DNA from: Scylla paramamosain
Lineage: Eukaryota > Arthropoda > Malacostraca > Decapoda > Portunidae
Assembly: GCF_035594125.1 (NCBI RefSeq)
Contig: NC_087173.1
Coordinates: 17,359,255-17,423,254 of the forward strand
Direction of reading: 5' to 3'
DNA length: 64,000 nt
The notes beneath the pieces were generated by a model that made no database searches, was not told the DNA's origin, and was given only the letters and a program-made list of their open reading frames with translations. Below, piece after piece: positions 24,646 through 36,400 of this stretch. The stretch's first letter is position 1; every line of letters begins with the position of its first letter. Position numbers and translations under genes: made by a program.

Positions 24646-24682
24646 ATTCTTCATACACTCTGCATAACAACTCTGTCATACC

Positions 24683-24918
<236 letters not shown>

Positions 24919-24992
24919 AACAACAACAACAACAATTTGATAAATGTAATAAAACCCACTTATTTTCCTATAATATATTTTTGCGTATCTAT

Positions 24993-25240
24993 CACCTGTG
25001 TGGTGCAGTGGTTAGTACACAGAGTAGAGCTATGAATATACAGACAGGGGATTCAAACCCAAGCCCACCTAACTGTGCTTTTGTCCCAGTCAAATTGGCA
25101 AATAAGTGGTACACTGCTGGATGGTACACTTAACCCGTATCCCAGAGATATAGGCTCCGGCCTTCACATACTTCAAGGCCACAATGATACAGATGAACAC
25201 TGCAGCCTCTTGTGACACTGCATAATATGCCCCTAACTTT
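24993..25240 (+). mobile_element. tRNA-derived SINE
   Basis: An A box (TGTGGTGCAGTGGTTAG, 24999) and a B box (GGGGATTCAAACC, 25047) are spaced as in a tRNA, followed by an unrelated body. The ends are estimated. Confidence 0.65.
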
Positions 25241-25314
25241 ACCTAGCAGTTTTTGTGGCACAGCATATGGCATTTTTTTTTTTGACATCTTGTTAGATGG
25301 GAGAAAAACATGAA

Positions 25315-25510
<196 letters not shown>

Positions 25511-25968
25511 AAGTGGAGTTAAGATGTTGCTCTACATGATTATGATAGCTAACATAACATGCTACTTTAAAAAAAAGGGATAGAAAAGTTATATACTTTC
25601 AAATAAAAAAAAACTTACAAAGCATTTTCAGTGTCCAGTCACGTGATTGTGAACACATGCAAGCAGGTGTAGTGCATCCTGTTGATCCAGAGGTATGTTT
25701 TTTTTCTTGTTTGATCTTAATACCCTGAGGTGACTGCTGTCCTTGACAGGGGAGGCAGTGGCACGATCCTTTCCACCAGGCCTTGAGCTGACAGAATAAC
25801 ATGTAGCACATGTATGTGATAATTTGTATGCTTGTTTCATGCTTTGTTTTAAAGATGTTTGGTTCAGTTTAATATACACAGGCACACACAATTTTTTTTC
25901 TTAGATATTCACAATCAAGATATATTATATGTTACTAGGCATTAACATTACCAATCAGACTGTTAAAC

Positions 25969-26334
25969 TTATTCAGACTCAGAAGGTGCACAAGAGGAAG
26001 CTGGTACAGTTAGTGATGAATGTGATGAGGTACTTGCAGTGGGGTGCACATCATCACCCTGTACTTCTTGTCTGGCGGCTGATCTGGGACTAGGACTGAT
26101 GGCACTTGCATAAGGCTCATCTAGAACCACTACTTTCAAATTATGGATTTTCTGATCCTCAAAAGTCTTGATGGTGTGCTCATCCAGGTCAAACCATTCA
26201 GAAAAATCCTCCTCAAACAAGTACTGAATTAATGTATCCTTTGGTGAGGAAGCAGAAGGAAATTTCTCTCTTATTAATTCTGTCAGCCCAGCATGAGTGG
26301 CAAATTCAGGGGTCAAAGATATATTATATGTCAA
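25969..26334 (-). CDS. Unrecognised 121-residue open frame
   Basis: The N-terminal ~80 residues have normal protein composition (for example DFSEWFDLDEHTIKTFEDQ). The C-terminal 40 are Ser/Thr/Pro/His-rich. It is flanked by a CA microsatellite and transposon fragments, and its start lies beside a repeated ATATTATAT word. I recognise no family. It could be the N-terminal exon of a host gene or a fragment of a transposon accessory protein. Confidence 0.3.
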   Translation of the reverse strand: MTYNISLTPEFATHAGLTELIREKFPSASSPKDTLIQYLFEEDFSEWFDLDEHTIKTFEDQKIHNLKVVVLDEPYASAISPSPRSAARQEVQGDDVHPTASTSSHSSLTVPASSCAPSESE

Positions 26335-26432
26335 AGATATATTATATCTTTTTGTAGGAGGTTACTGTGACTTAAGTCTGATCATTTCTGAACTTTAAAC
26401 AGTAAAGTGGAGGTTAGGACAACAGTGTTTAT

Positions 26433-26435
<3 letters not shown>

Positions 26436-26474
<39 letters not shown>
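26436..26474. repeat. (CA)n microsatellite
   Basis: About 19 CA units. Confidence 0.9.
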
Positions 26475-26475
<1 letters not shown>

Positions 26476-26589
26476 ACTTTAAAGGGCTCATGTTTGTTAA
26501 CATGCCGTCCTTCAAATGGCGCCTTCAGGCCACTGAGCCATGAGTATCACCGCCACAACTTTGGTTCAGTTTTTACTGCGCTTAACTTT

Positions 26590-26758
26590 ATTTCATGAGA
26601 TTAGCCAAATATGATAATGGACCTCTTAAAAATCCAGAAATCTTGTTAATCTATCACTAGAATAGTAAAAACACCCTTAAAAACCCGTGTAACTTCAAGT
26701 GGAGCCTTTTGAAAGTAGCGAAGGTGCGGCTCAGAAATGTTTCAGAATGTGCACTTAA
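26590..26758 (-). mobile_element. MITE copy 3 (reverse orientation)
   Basis: It reads the MITE core backwards: AGAAATCTTGTTAATCTATC, AACACCCTTAAAAACCCGTG, GAGCCTTTTGAAAGTAG and a terminal TTTCAGAATGTG. The left end is eroded. Confidence 0.7.
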
Positions 26759-26907
26759 CACTTCAAAATGAAGCATTACTTTTAATCAAACCGTCCCGCT
26801 GTCCGTCATCTTCTACCTCCCTCGCTTTGGTGGAGAGAGACAATTTGTGCCCTGCGTGACATGTTGCTGCTTCGTGTTATGGAGAATTTTGCCGTGTTAA
26901 TGTTTAC

Positions 26908-26910
<3 letters not shown>

Positions 26911-26960
<50 letters not shown>
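26911..26960. repeat. (TG)n microsatellite
   Basis: About 24 TG units. Confidence 0.9.
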
Positions 26961-26961
<1 letters not shown>

Positions 26962-27072
26962 CCGCCGTCATATATTGTGTATTGACTGTTAACCATGATT
27001 CCGTTGTCAAGTTTTTCTAGTTGATGTCTGGCGCATTGGTGCAATAAATAAATCAAATACAAGTCCCTCCCT

Positions 27073-27537
27073 TTGCCTCGGCATACATGGCAAGGTGGGC
27101 AGCTTTCTTCGTCATCACGTTCCACTCAGCCGCAGCTCTTGTCCTCGAGAGAAGCCGTAGTGAGGCAGAGGTCCCACAGTGTAACAATCACTCACTACGA
27201 GTCTCTCTGCTGCCACAAGTACTCCTACCGTCCTCAAGGTCTCATGGCTCGGAGGCACAATCATGTTATCTCCGCCCGCCTGTGGCTGGGCTACCGACCG
27301 CCGCGGCAGACCGCCAGGGTGAAGGGCGAGCCTCCCTCCCTCCCTCCCTCCACTGAATGTTGTCTGTGCCATGCGCCGCGCTCCAACACTCTGGAACATT
27401 ACTTTCTGGCCTGCCTTGCTGTCCGCAACCTGCTAGCCCAGGCCCAGCCACTCCGTGAGGTTTGTCGATACTTGATGGACCGCGATGTGCTGGAAGAACT
27501 CATGGCGCGGGGCCCCCGCCTCAGGGAGTGTTGATAG
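27073..27537 (+). mobile_element. C-terminal fragment of a LINE ORF2
   Basis: The plus strand contains ISARLWLGYRPP and then a CLCHAPRSNTLEHYFLAC stretch, the Cys/His C-terminal signature that follows RNase H-like regions in some jockey-type LINEs. Upstream parts are missing or frame-shifted. A long TG run (27648-27693) follows. Confidence 0.6.
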
Positions 27538-27640
27538 TTCAATGTAGTACCTTGAGTGATTTATTTACTTCTTGACATGTATTACCGTGTGTTAGCTACT
27601 CCCTGACATGTGTTACCGTGTGTGTGGGGGAGGTGGGGGG

Positions 27641-27697
<57 letters not shown>

Positions 27698-27764
27698 ACA
27701 CTATGACTTTACTTCAGGTTATTTGACTGCACACACCATTACAAATATAACATTGCTTCATGCC

Positions 27765-27950
27765 TGACTGACGCTGCTACGTAACAGATTAATCAAATCA
27801 CTCACAGCTGCCCAGCACTCACTCCAAGGCTGGTGAACCGAGCAGCGGGCAGGGCTCCCAGAAAAATCTCGATCGTCACCGGGATTCGAACCCGGGACTT
27901 CTTGCACTGTAATCAGACGCGCTATTTCTACAACTACCATGCATCAGATC
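27765..27950 (-). mobile_element. tRNA-derived SINE
   Basis: On the minus strand a B box GGTTCGAATCC (complement of 27882-27892) is preceded by a plausible A box near 27940 and followed by a non-tRNA body. I could not pair an anticodon stem, so this is a SINE and not a functional tRNA gene. Confidence 0.6.
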
Positions 27951-27956
27951 GTTAAG

Positions 27957-28560
27957 AAAAATAAAAATCTGGTTCATTCTGTGTTTTCTGCGCACCACAA
28001 TCCACACACTTGTCTAACCAATGTTGCCTGTGACCTGCCTGAACCAGTGTTACATAGATATTGATGTATATTGCACCTAATTAAGACTTATTAACAATTG
28101 ACAAGACATTAGAGAAATAAAAATCTGGTTATTCCTGTGTTTTCTGCCAACCACAATACACACACTTGTCTAACCAATCCTGCCTGTGAGGTGCTGGTAC
28201 TGCTGTTAAATTCTAATTAATTTAGACGACAAATTTCTTGTTAACTATTGACAAGATGTAAGAGAAATAAAAAATCTGGTTAAATACATGTTTTCAGCCC
28301 ACCATAATCCACACACTTGTCTAACCAATGCTACCTATGACCTATGTGGATCACTATTAAAAAACTGATATATACTAGACCTAATTAAAACTCGTTAACT
28401 ATTTACAGGACGTTAGAAAATAAAAATCTCGTTATTCCTATGTTTTCTGCCCACCACAATGCACACACGTATCTAACCAGTGCTACCTGTAAGCTGCTTG
28501 TACCGCTGTTAAGTACTAATGTATGTTGCACTGAATCAAGTCTATCACCTGTCAATCAGC
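27957..28560. repeat. Four-copy diverged satellite, unit about 153 bp
   Basis: Units begin near 27958, 28112, 28265 and 28415. Each opens with AATAAAAATCTGGTT, then TGTTTTCTGCCCACCACAA, CACACACTTGTCTAACCA and an A/T-rich end with TTAACTATTGACA. Copies differ at many sites. Confidence 0.85.
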
Positions 28561-30497
28561 CGGTCACTGTTAAGTATCCTTTGGCACCGCGTGAGAATAC
28601 ATGTTACCTCGTGTGTGTTTGCCTGGTGGGTGAATGCAAGGCTTCCAGGGGCAAAGCCTACATACATGACAGGCACGGCGGGTGACAGTGCCTGATGGAT
28701 ACGTAAATGATAACAATGATGGTAGATACTGGAATAAAATGTAGAGAATAGTAGAAAGATACAAAAAAATAGAAAAATAGTAAAGTTGTAGGAAATCTGT
28801 AGGTATATAGAAAAGTAGTAGAAGAATAGCAGAAAATAGCGGAAAAATATTAGAAGATAGTAGCAAATTCTTGTGAAATAGAAGAAAGTAGGAGAAATAT
28901 GAAACAACTAAAATGATCATCTGCATCTTGTCAGTGAATTTCGTAGGCACAAGACGCAAAAATAACAATAATAAACACATAACTAACAACAACAACAACA
29001 ACAACAACAACAGCAACAACAACAATAGTAGCACAATCCAAACATTCCATCAGCATCCTGGTAGTGAAGTTTACAAGTAGTCTTCCTAATTTTCATCCTC
29101 GTTAATTACCTCTGATCTTTTGGCTCATTATCCTTCACGGTGCACGCCTCAACTTTTTTAAATCAACCAATCAGAATCTTCGCATCTCCGTCCTTCCCGC
29201 CTTGCTTCTGTTCTCCCCCTCACTCGCGACTCACTCACCTCGTCACTCGGACAGTTTTACGTGACTCGTCGAGCGAAAATGTACGTTACTTGATCCTCGC
29301 TACAGTGAATATGTCGACTTGTTTGTTTATAATATGAATGGTTGTTATGCAAGTACAAAGTGATATTCTTATAAGTATCATAACATTGCGGTAAATAGAT
29401 AGATAGATAATGAATAATGAAATGAAAATGGGTGAATAAATAAGTAAATAATAGTAAGAGTATCAGGAAAGCTTGGATAAAGTAAGCAAGTAGGTAAGTA
29501 GAGTATGGGGAGTTTGGTGAACTGGTGAGTGTCACCAGGCGGCAGCACCAGACATGTTCCCTTCTCACACACGGGACCAATATCAAATATGTCTACAGTG
29601 TCATTCTATATACATAAAGATGCAATGAACTTATATAATATAATATACTTTTCTTCACAATTCCTTCTAAGTAGTAACACAGGTAAAATCAAACTGTATT
29701 CATGAACAAAAGTATTTAAGTTGATTTTCTAGTGAACTGGCATTTAAATTTATTTGGTCATCTCGAGATTTACAAAAAATTACACCATTCATTGGAAGCG
29801 TATTAAAAAAAAAAAAAATGAAGACAACATGTCTGCACCACTTAAAGCTCCAAATTACATAGATCAACTTCCTAGTATATGAAAACAACAATTTTAATTG
29901 AAAATAAAAATTACTCTCCTGGCAAGAGTAATGCTGTATATCTAACCAAAACAAACATCTGACTGGCCTGCCTTAAGTGAAGGTAACAAACATGTAGGAG
30001 GACAACCAGTTAATTCCTGCTGCAGTGTCCACGCCACTGCTCCATGAACCTGTGGCTTCCTGTCTTCCTCTCCCGTTACGCCAGAGCAGTCCTGAGAGAT
30101 GTTTGTTTTAGTGTTCGATTATTTTGCCAAGTCACGATGTTACTGAATACGTTGTGTCATGCTATATAGTACAGCCTTATTTATTTATTTTTTTTTTCAT
30201 TGTCCAAATCAATAGATTTCAGACTTGTAATATGCCGTATTTAAAATATTAATAACAGTATTACTAAATAATCATGAAAAATATTTCTGTATTGACCAAC
30301 TTCTCTCTAAATCATCCATACAAAATATTTAAAAGTCGATGCGGAATTTCGAAAGTATCATGATGATCAATGTTCTGAGCATCAGTATGCACGTGGGATT
30401 TACAATAACAATATTTTAGCTCATGTCACTGGGGGACATGCAGCAGCGACGGCACCTGGCGGATTAGTTCAGAAAATTCCCTATTAAGTAGGTAAGT

Positions 30498-30577
<80 letters not shown>

Positions 30578-30871
30578 ATAGTAGTAGTAGTAGTAGTAAT
30601 ACCAATAATAATAATAACAATAATTACAACAACAACAACAACAACAACAACAGCCTCCTTCCTTTCCTTCACCACCACAGCAACACAACACACGAGCATA
30701 AAAACCCACACACACACAAACAAGGAAACAACCAACCCACACTTGCCACCACGCCCCTTGTGGCTCCAGATAAATATTACCTTCGCTAACCTACTGACAA
30801 CTTTGTTAATATCTATTGCATTTCTTCCCGTGCCTTTTTTTTTTTTTTTTACGTGTAAGTATTGTATTTTC

Positions 30872-30924
<53 letters not shown>

Positions 30925-31020
30925 CCTTTGCCTCCTGATATTAATTAGACTGGTGGACGTCACATATATTTACTCGTTTATTTGTCACTTTTGGCGTAAA
31001 AAAAAATAATAAATCAATCA
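28561..31020. other. Intergenic with microsatellites
   Basis: No gene is supported. It contains an (AAC)n run (28985-29026), a TAG/AGT microsatellite (30494-30600), AAC (30627-30652), poly-T (30837-30850) and GT (30874-30922). 28700-28900 has a degenerate GTAGAAAAATAG repeat. Confidence 0.5.
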
Positions 31021-31378
31021 AATCAACCACTGCCTGCCCCTCTGTACCTCCCTGCGTCACCTGCTGCTCGGATCCTCAACTACACCTTAACGAGTCCGCG
31101 ATGATCGGCTCGTTCACCTACCGAAGTGAGGACGAGCGCCCGGCCCCTCCATGCCGTGACTCCTGCTGTGTCCTTCACCCGAGTTAGCCGCTGGTCGTTT
31201 CTGACGGTGTGGTAGTGGTGGTCCAGGGCAGCGAGAGGCGGTAGGGAGTTTTTAAGTGCGTTTTTAAACCGAAATTCCTGGATATTTGTTGATCTGTGAT
31301 ATTAAGGATGTTTTGGGACGTGTACAGAACTAGAAGCATAAGTATTAGTGGCAGCGGTGGTGTCGTGGTGCTCGCAAG
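31021..31378 (+). promoter_or_regulatory. Likely promoter/5' UTR of gene D
   Basis: GC content rises relative to the AT-rich DNA before it, and the stretch runs directly into the ATG at 31379. No definite TATA box or initiator can be assigned. Confidence 0.35.
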
Positions 31379-33169
31379 ATGGACGAACCGGAGATGATGG
31401 AGCTGCAAGACGCGAGTGACGAGAACATGGTGTCCTTCATCGTGTTCCATCCGACGAAGATCAGGAAGGAGGAACGCACGCTGCCCTTCAGAGTGGTGGG
31501 TGCGGGCCTCCTGGGCATGTTGTGCGCCCTCATACTATTCATTATCGTCAACCTAATCTTCTTTGCCGCACAGCCTCCCCCTGTGACCGAGATTCCAGAC
31601 GGCGAGGAGCACCAGATTTTCATTGACCTTGACCTTGATAACCCTGTGGAACTCGAAGACCTCATGGACCTTGACGACACTGATGACATCGATAACACTG
31701 ACGACCTCACGACACCACAGCTGATGGACGAAATGCTTTCAGAAACTTCCTCTAGCCTCCAGGACCCCACGCTTCCTGTGCTGGTGTTTTACAGACCCGC
31801 CAAGACTCCCTCCCGCCTCCCCTCAGGTCCTGGCAACATGACTCCCCTCTCCTCTTCCCTCTCTGATCCTCATCCCACCCGGTCCCCCTCCACACACTTC
31901 CCTCCCGTCACCACAACATGCACTGAGCAGTCCCCATGCACGCCAACCCTCCCGCCCTACCGCACCCCGCACGTCACGCTTTTCACCAAGATCAACAACC
32001 GCTTCGTTGCAATCACCGCCTCCACGGCCTCGCACTCCCCCACCAGGACCACCCCCACTACTACCCCCTCGACTACCACCACTGCCACACCTCCCCCTAC
32101 CACCACTACCACCGCAACCAATGCCACCACTACCACGGCAACCTCAGCCAGTACCATCACAGTGACCGTTACCCCCTACACTTACTCCACAGTCGCCTCG
32201 CCACTAAACACAGAGCCCGTATACCCCTCGACCGAAGTGTTACACCCAGAGGAGAACCCCGCCACCTACAGCAGCTACAACAAAGGGGCGGTGGTGATGT
32301 ACGTGTTGCTGGCGGTCCTAATGCTCTTCATGCTGGTGGTTCTTCACGAGATGGTGGATTTGAGTGAGTATACGGAGTGGTGGCGCGGACTGAGTGTGTG
32401 AAGGGTGTCTGTATTATTAGTGTATTTTTTGTGGTTTAAGAGTGGCTGGTTTTTGGTGGGCAAGGCAGAGTGGTAAAGAGTGGCTGTTTTTTTTAACTGT
32501 GGGTGAGGCAGAGTGGTAGAGATGTTTTTTTGTGGGCGAAGCAGAGTGGTAAGAGTGACTGGTTGTTTGCTGTAGGCGAGGCCAGAGTAAGTGGCCGGTT
32601 CTATTTTTTGTGACGAAAAGCGAGTCGGGTTTTTCTTTTTTTTATGGGGCGGGGAAGGGAAGGATGGAGGCAAGGTAAGTGGTTTTATGGATTTAGTGTA
32701 ATGCATGGCGCCAGAATGTATTTTCCTACACGGCGCCATGTCCCTTTGTTGCGGTGCACTGAATACAATCATTGTTTTGTTCTATTAGACCATGATTATT
32801 GTGCTCTTCATTACATAGCATGACAGTCTTGTGCCTCGAGTCACTAGCAACACCGTCCTCCCTTCCCCCCCAGACCGGAAGGAGCCCTGGAGCTTGTGGA
32901 TGGCAGATGCCGTGAGAACCGTGGGCGGGGCTGCGGTGCGCCGGCGTGTGCAGAGTCGGTATGGCAACGTGGTGGCCCTGCGCACCCTGAGGCAGGGGAA
33001 CAGGACCTTCTTTCAAGTCACGGACGCCAACCCGACGTCTCGCAACCCGCACCGTCAATCGTGCTGCCCCCCGAACTGCGGCGTCATGCACGCCCACCAC
33101 CACCACCTGCCCCGCGAAAACCCAGACTGCCACAACCCCCGCTCACACACCCGGCCCGGCAGGCACTGA
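31379..33169 (+). CDS. Gene D: two-pass membrane protein with mucin-like loop (two exons)
   Basis: Exon 1 is 31379-32363, the intron 32364-32873 (GTGAGT..CCCCAG, phase 1) and exon 2 32874-33169, giving 426 residues. The start context is AAGATGG. Residues 24-38 are basic and residues 39-64 form membrane segment 1. Residues 75-120 are a strongly acidic Asp/Glu/Leu stretch, and about 150-290 are Ser/Thr/Pro-rich and mucin-like, with long Thr runs and an NAT sequon. Residues 304-322 form membrane segment 2. The intron lies seven residues beyond it, as in the other array genes. The tail is basic (EPWSLWMADAVRT at the start, then several Arg), with two Cys pairs and a His run near the end. N-in/C-in is expected. 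Without splicing the frame continues only 12 codons, so the 340-residue form could be a tail-less isoform. No family is recognised. Confidence 0.75.
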
Positions 33170-36100
33170 GGACTGACAGCGGGAGTCCCCCTTACGTGCC
33201 TGAGTGGTGCTGACGCTGCGCCGCCCCAGTCTGTCTGACCACGCCGCGACCTGATGGCTGGAGTAGTAAACAGACTGGCTGAGATGCCTAGGCGTCCATC
33301 TTGTTGGAAGTCTACACGTTGGTTTTATAAAGATTTTATTTTTAATTGTTGCAAGACTTTCGGATTTAATATTTAAGGACTAGTCAATATTCAGGGACTT
33401 TTTAACGTAGCGACTGGCGCGTGTGTGTCCGCGCCACTCAGGCACTGTAAGCTTTTAGGGTTTTATTGGAAATTGCACTGGTGGGCGTGTATTGGCCTGA
33501 TGTACACACCCACCAGCCTTTGGAGGGTCAGCTGATTTTAATTTAGTCTAAGTTAGATGAGGTAGAGAGGAAAGGGTTAGGATGGGTGGGAGGGCAACGA
33601 TATTTTATTAGTTTTTTGAGGTAAGGCTTTTTTCAGGGCTTTATATCTTGGGGGCTTTTAGTTAGGGGAATAGGGCTGTTCTTTTATTTGTATTAAATCT
33701 TGTTCTTTTAGTTAGGGGATATTTAGTTAGGATTGAATCTTTCAGTAAGGAGTTCTTAGGGTTTCAGGGTTTTTAATTAGGACTTCAAAGTTTGTTAGCT
33801 TGTCTTAGGCTAATTTTAGTGGGCTTCATTTTTTTTTTTTTACTTGGGGCTTGATTTTCATTTTTTTAGTAATTTAATTTATATTTTTTAGTTAGGGATT
33901 ATTTGCTTTTATTGTTTTTTTAGTAATGGATTAACTGCTTTTAGTTAAGACCTCTTAGTCTTGCTTAGGGTGTTAGTTTATTGCTTTGCTTTGTCAGGAT
34001 TTTTTAGTTAGGGATTATTTGCTTTTATTGTTTTTTTAGTAATGGATTAACTGCTTTTAGTTAAGACCTCTTAGTCTTGCTTAGGGTGTTAGTTTATTGC
34101 TTTGCTTTGTCAGGATTTTTTAGTTAGGGATTATTTGCTTTTATTGTTTTTTTAGTAATGGATTAACTGCTTTTAGTTAAGACCTCTTAGTCTTGCTTAG
34201 GGTGTTAGTTTATTGCTTTGCTTTGTCAGGATTTTTTAGTTAGGGATTATTTGCTTTTATTGTTTTTTTAGTAATGGATTAACTGCTTTTAGTTAAGACC
34301 TCTTAGTCTTGCTTAGGGTGTTAGTTTATTGCTTTGCTTTGTCAGGATCTCGTAGTTAGGATTAAATGTTTAGGGATTCAAGTATTTTTAGGTGGAATAT
34401 TCTAGGTAGCTGGGATATTTTACATAATTGAGTTAGGATGTTCTTCACTTTTTTCTTTACTACTTTCTTTTTATCAGGCCAGTAGTTGTAAGTTGAGTAG
34501 GTTAGATTTAGCAGTTGTTAGACATGTTTGATCTTTACTTAGCCTGGTTGTTAGCGCCTTGCAGTTGTTAGTTTTTTTTTTTTTATTCAGATTTGTCAAC
34601 CATTTTTCCAGATTTATTTACACTTGTTACAGTTAATTGTTGCGGATTAATTTGCTTACCCAGATTTATTCAGATTTGTCGACAGTTTTCGTCAATTTAT
34701 TTACACGCAAGTTAATTGTTACGGATTCATTTGCTACAGTTAATGTTAGATTCATTTGCTACAGTTAATTGTTACGGCTTCATTTGCTAATTTCATGTCT
34801 TGTTAATTGTTTTAAAATTGTTGGTTATTGTTTATAAAATTCTATTTCGGTAGAAAAGTTAATTGATTCAGTAGATGTTGAATTTAAAATAAACGCAGTA
34901 ATTGATCAAAAGGTAACTCTTGATCTTGTAGGATAGATGTACAATATTAATAGGGGAATAAATGGCTTTCTCTTAGTCGAGTAGGGTTAGGATAGCAAAT
35001 CTGGCTTCGTGAATAAGGAAACTTGAGCTTTATTTGTCCTAGTTAATTGTGTGGGATGGCAGCTTCACTTCTTCCTTCTTTGACTTTTTCCTTAGCCTTT
35101 GTTTTTTTCTGTTTGCATTTTTTGCTTGTTTTAGCTTTCTTTATTTTGCATCTTTGTTTTGCATTACTTATCTCTTTTTTTTTTACTCCAGCTCCGCGTT
35201 TTTCTTACTCACTTTCTTTGCTTCACCTTTTCGTGTATCTAATTTTGTTTTACTTTGCCTCTTCGCTTTTTGTGGGAATCCAAACGCTTCATTTTTTTTT
35301 TTTTTTACTACTGCTTCGCTTATTAATTTTTGCTTTCTTTGCCTTTATTTTCGTTTTTGCTTCGCCACACTTTTTTGTGGGGATGCGCACGCTTAACTAC
35401 CTCATGTGTCTAGTCATTAGTTAGTCGCTTCACTCTAGTCCGTCACATGTTTCCTTAGTCAGACTAGTCAGTGTTGGGCGCGTCGTTCAGTAAGGCAGGT
35501 GCTTCGTCAGGAGGGGATAAGTCGGTATAAGGATCTTTTTTTTTTTTTTTTTATTTTATTTTTTTTTTACTGTGGTTTTTCAGTAACGTCTAACTCGGAT
35601 TAGGCAGGATTTTTAAGTTTTGTCTAGGTTCAGGTTGTGCAAAATTTAGCTCCGTCAAAATTTAGGTTGTGTAAAGGTTGTGCAAAATAAGCTTTGTCGA
35701 ATTCAGGTTGATTTAAGTAAGTTTGCTTTAAATATACGTTCTGTAAGTTTAAATATACCTTCTGTAAAATCAAGCTTTGGCAAAAATTACATTGTGCAAA
35801 ATTTACAGTTACAGCAGGAAATGTCAGAAGTTTGGTCTTGTTGCCGCTGAAATCAAGGATTGTTTGGAACCTGAACTTGTTAATTTGTTGAATCACTTCA
35901 CTCGAAAGTTTACTCCGCTCAAAATTTAGTTGGTCTGGTCCGACTTGTATTAAGTTAAGAATTCCCCGCTTACTCACCTCAGCAGGACGTGACTTGCCTT
36001 ACGGAACTTTATCTATTTGACCTTTATCTATTTGTCCTCGTTCATCTATTTGTCCTCGTTCAGTCCTTGGCGTTTCCTTGTTCACAGACCTGTTTTAGTG

Positions 36101-36400
36101 TTTTTAGATCTATAAAGCAAAATCAATGTTGTCGACTCGTCCAATCTGTGGATGTTAGACTACATTAACAAAAAAACTGTAATATTAAGAAAACAAACGT
36201 TAAATGTAGGAGTGATAAATTTAATTACTATTCAAAATCAAGTTGTATGTATTGATCAAAATTGGCTTGGGTCTTAGTCATCTCGTGCCACACTCGGGAG
36301 GGAAGGTGATTCAGACCAAAATTAAGATCATTGTTTTTTTTTTTTTTTAAGATTGGTATTGTTTCATTATGTTCTTTCGGTCTTTCGTATGTTTCGGCTT
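33170..36400 (+). other. T-rich 3' flank of gene D
   Basis: About 3.2 kb are T-rich and C-poor on the + strand with many TTTAGTTAGG-like words. A candidate AATAAA lies at 34888-34893. The composition fits a long 3' UTR or downstream transcript. A T-run-driven open frame at 35047-35424 is not credible as protein. Confidence 0.45.
33885..34352. repeat. Four near-identical 116-bp tandem repeats
   Basis: The word GGGATTATTTGC recurs at 33895, 34011, 34127 and 34243, exactly 116 bases apart, and the units look identical. Each contains TAGTAATGGATTAACTGC and AAGACCTCTTAGTCTTGC. Identity implies recent expansion or gene conversion. Confidence 0.95.

Noticed and set aside
27840..27945. Functional tRNA gene on the minus strand
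   Set aside because: The B box is good but no anticodon stem pairs and a long non-tRNA body follows, so it is a SINE.
32364..32401. Gene D ending 12 codons past the donor (340-residue form) as the main product
   Set aside because: A good GTGAGT donor and in-frame exon 2 match the plan of the other six genes; the short form is kept only as a possible retained-intron isoform.
35047..35424. 125-codon very hydrophobic frame that looks like a multi-pass membrane protein
   Set aside because: It is produced by T-rich sequence; two frames are open at once and both are Phe/Leu runs.
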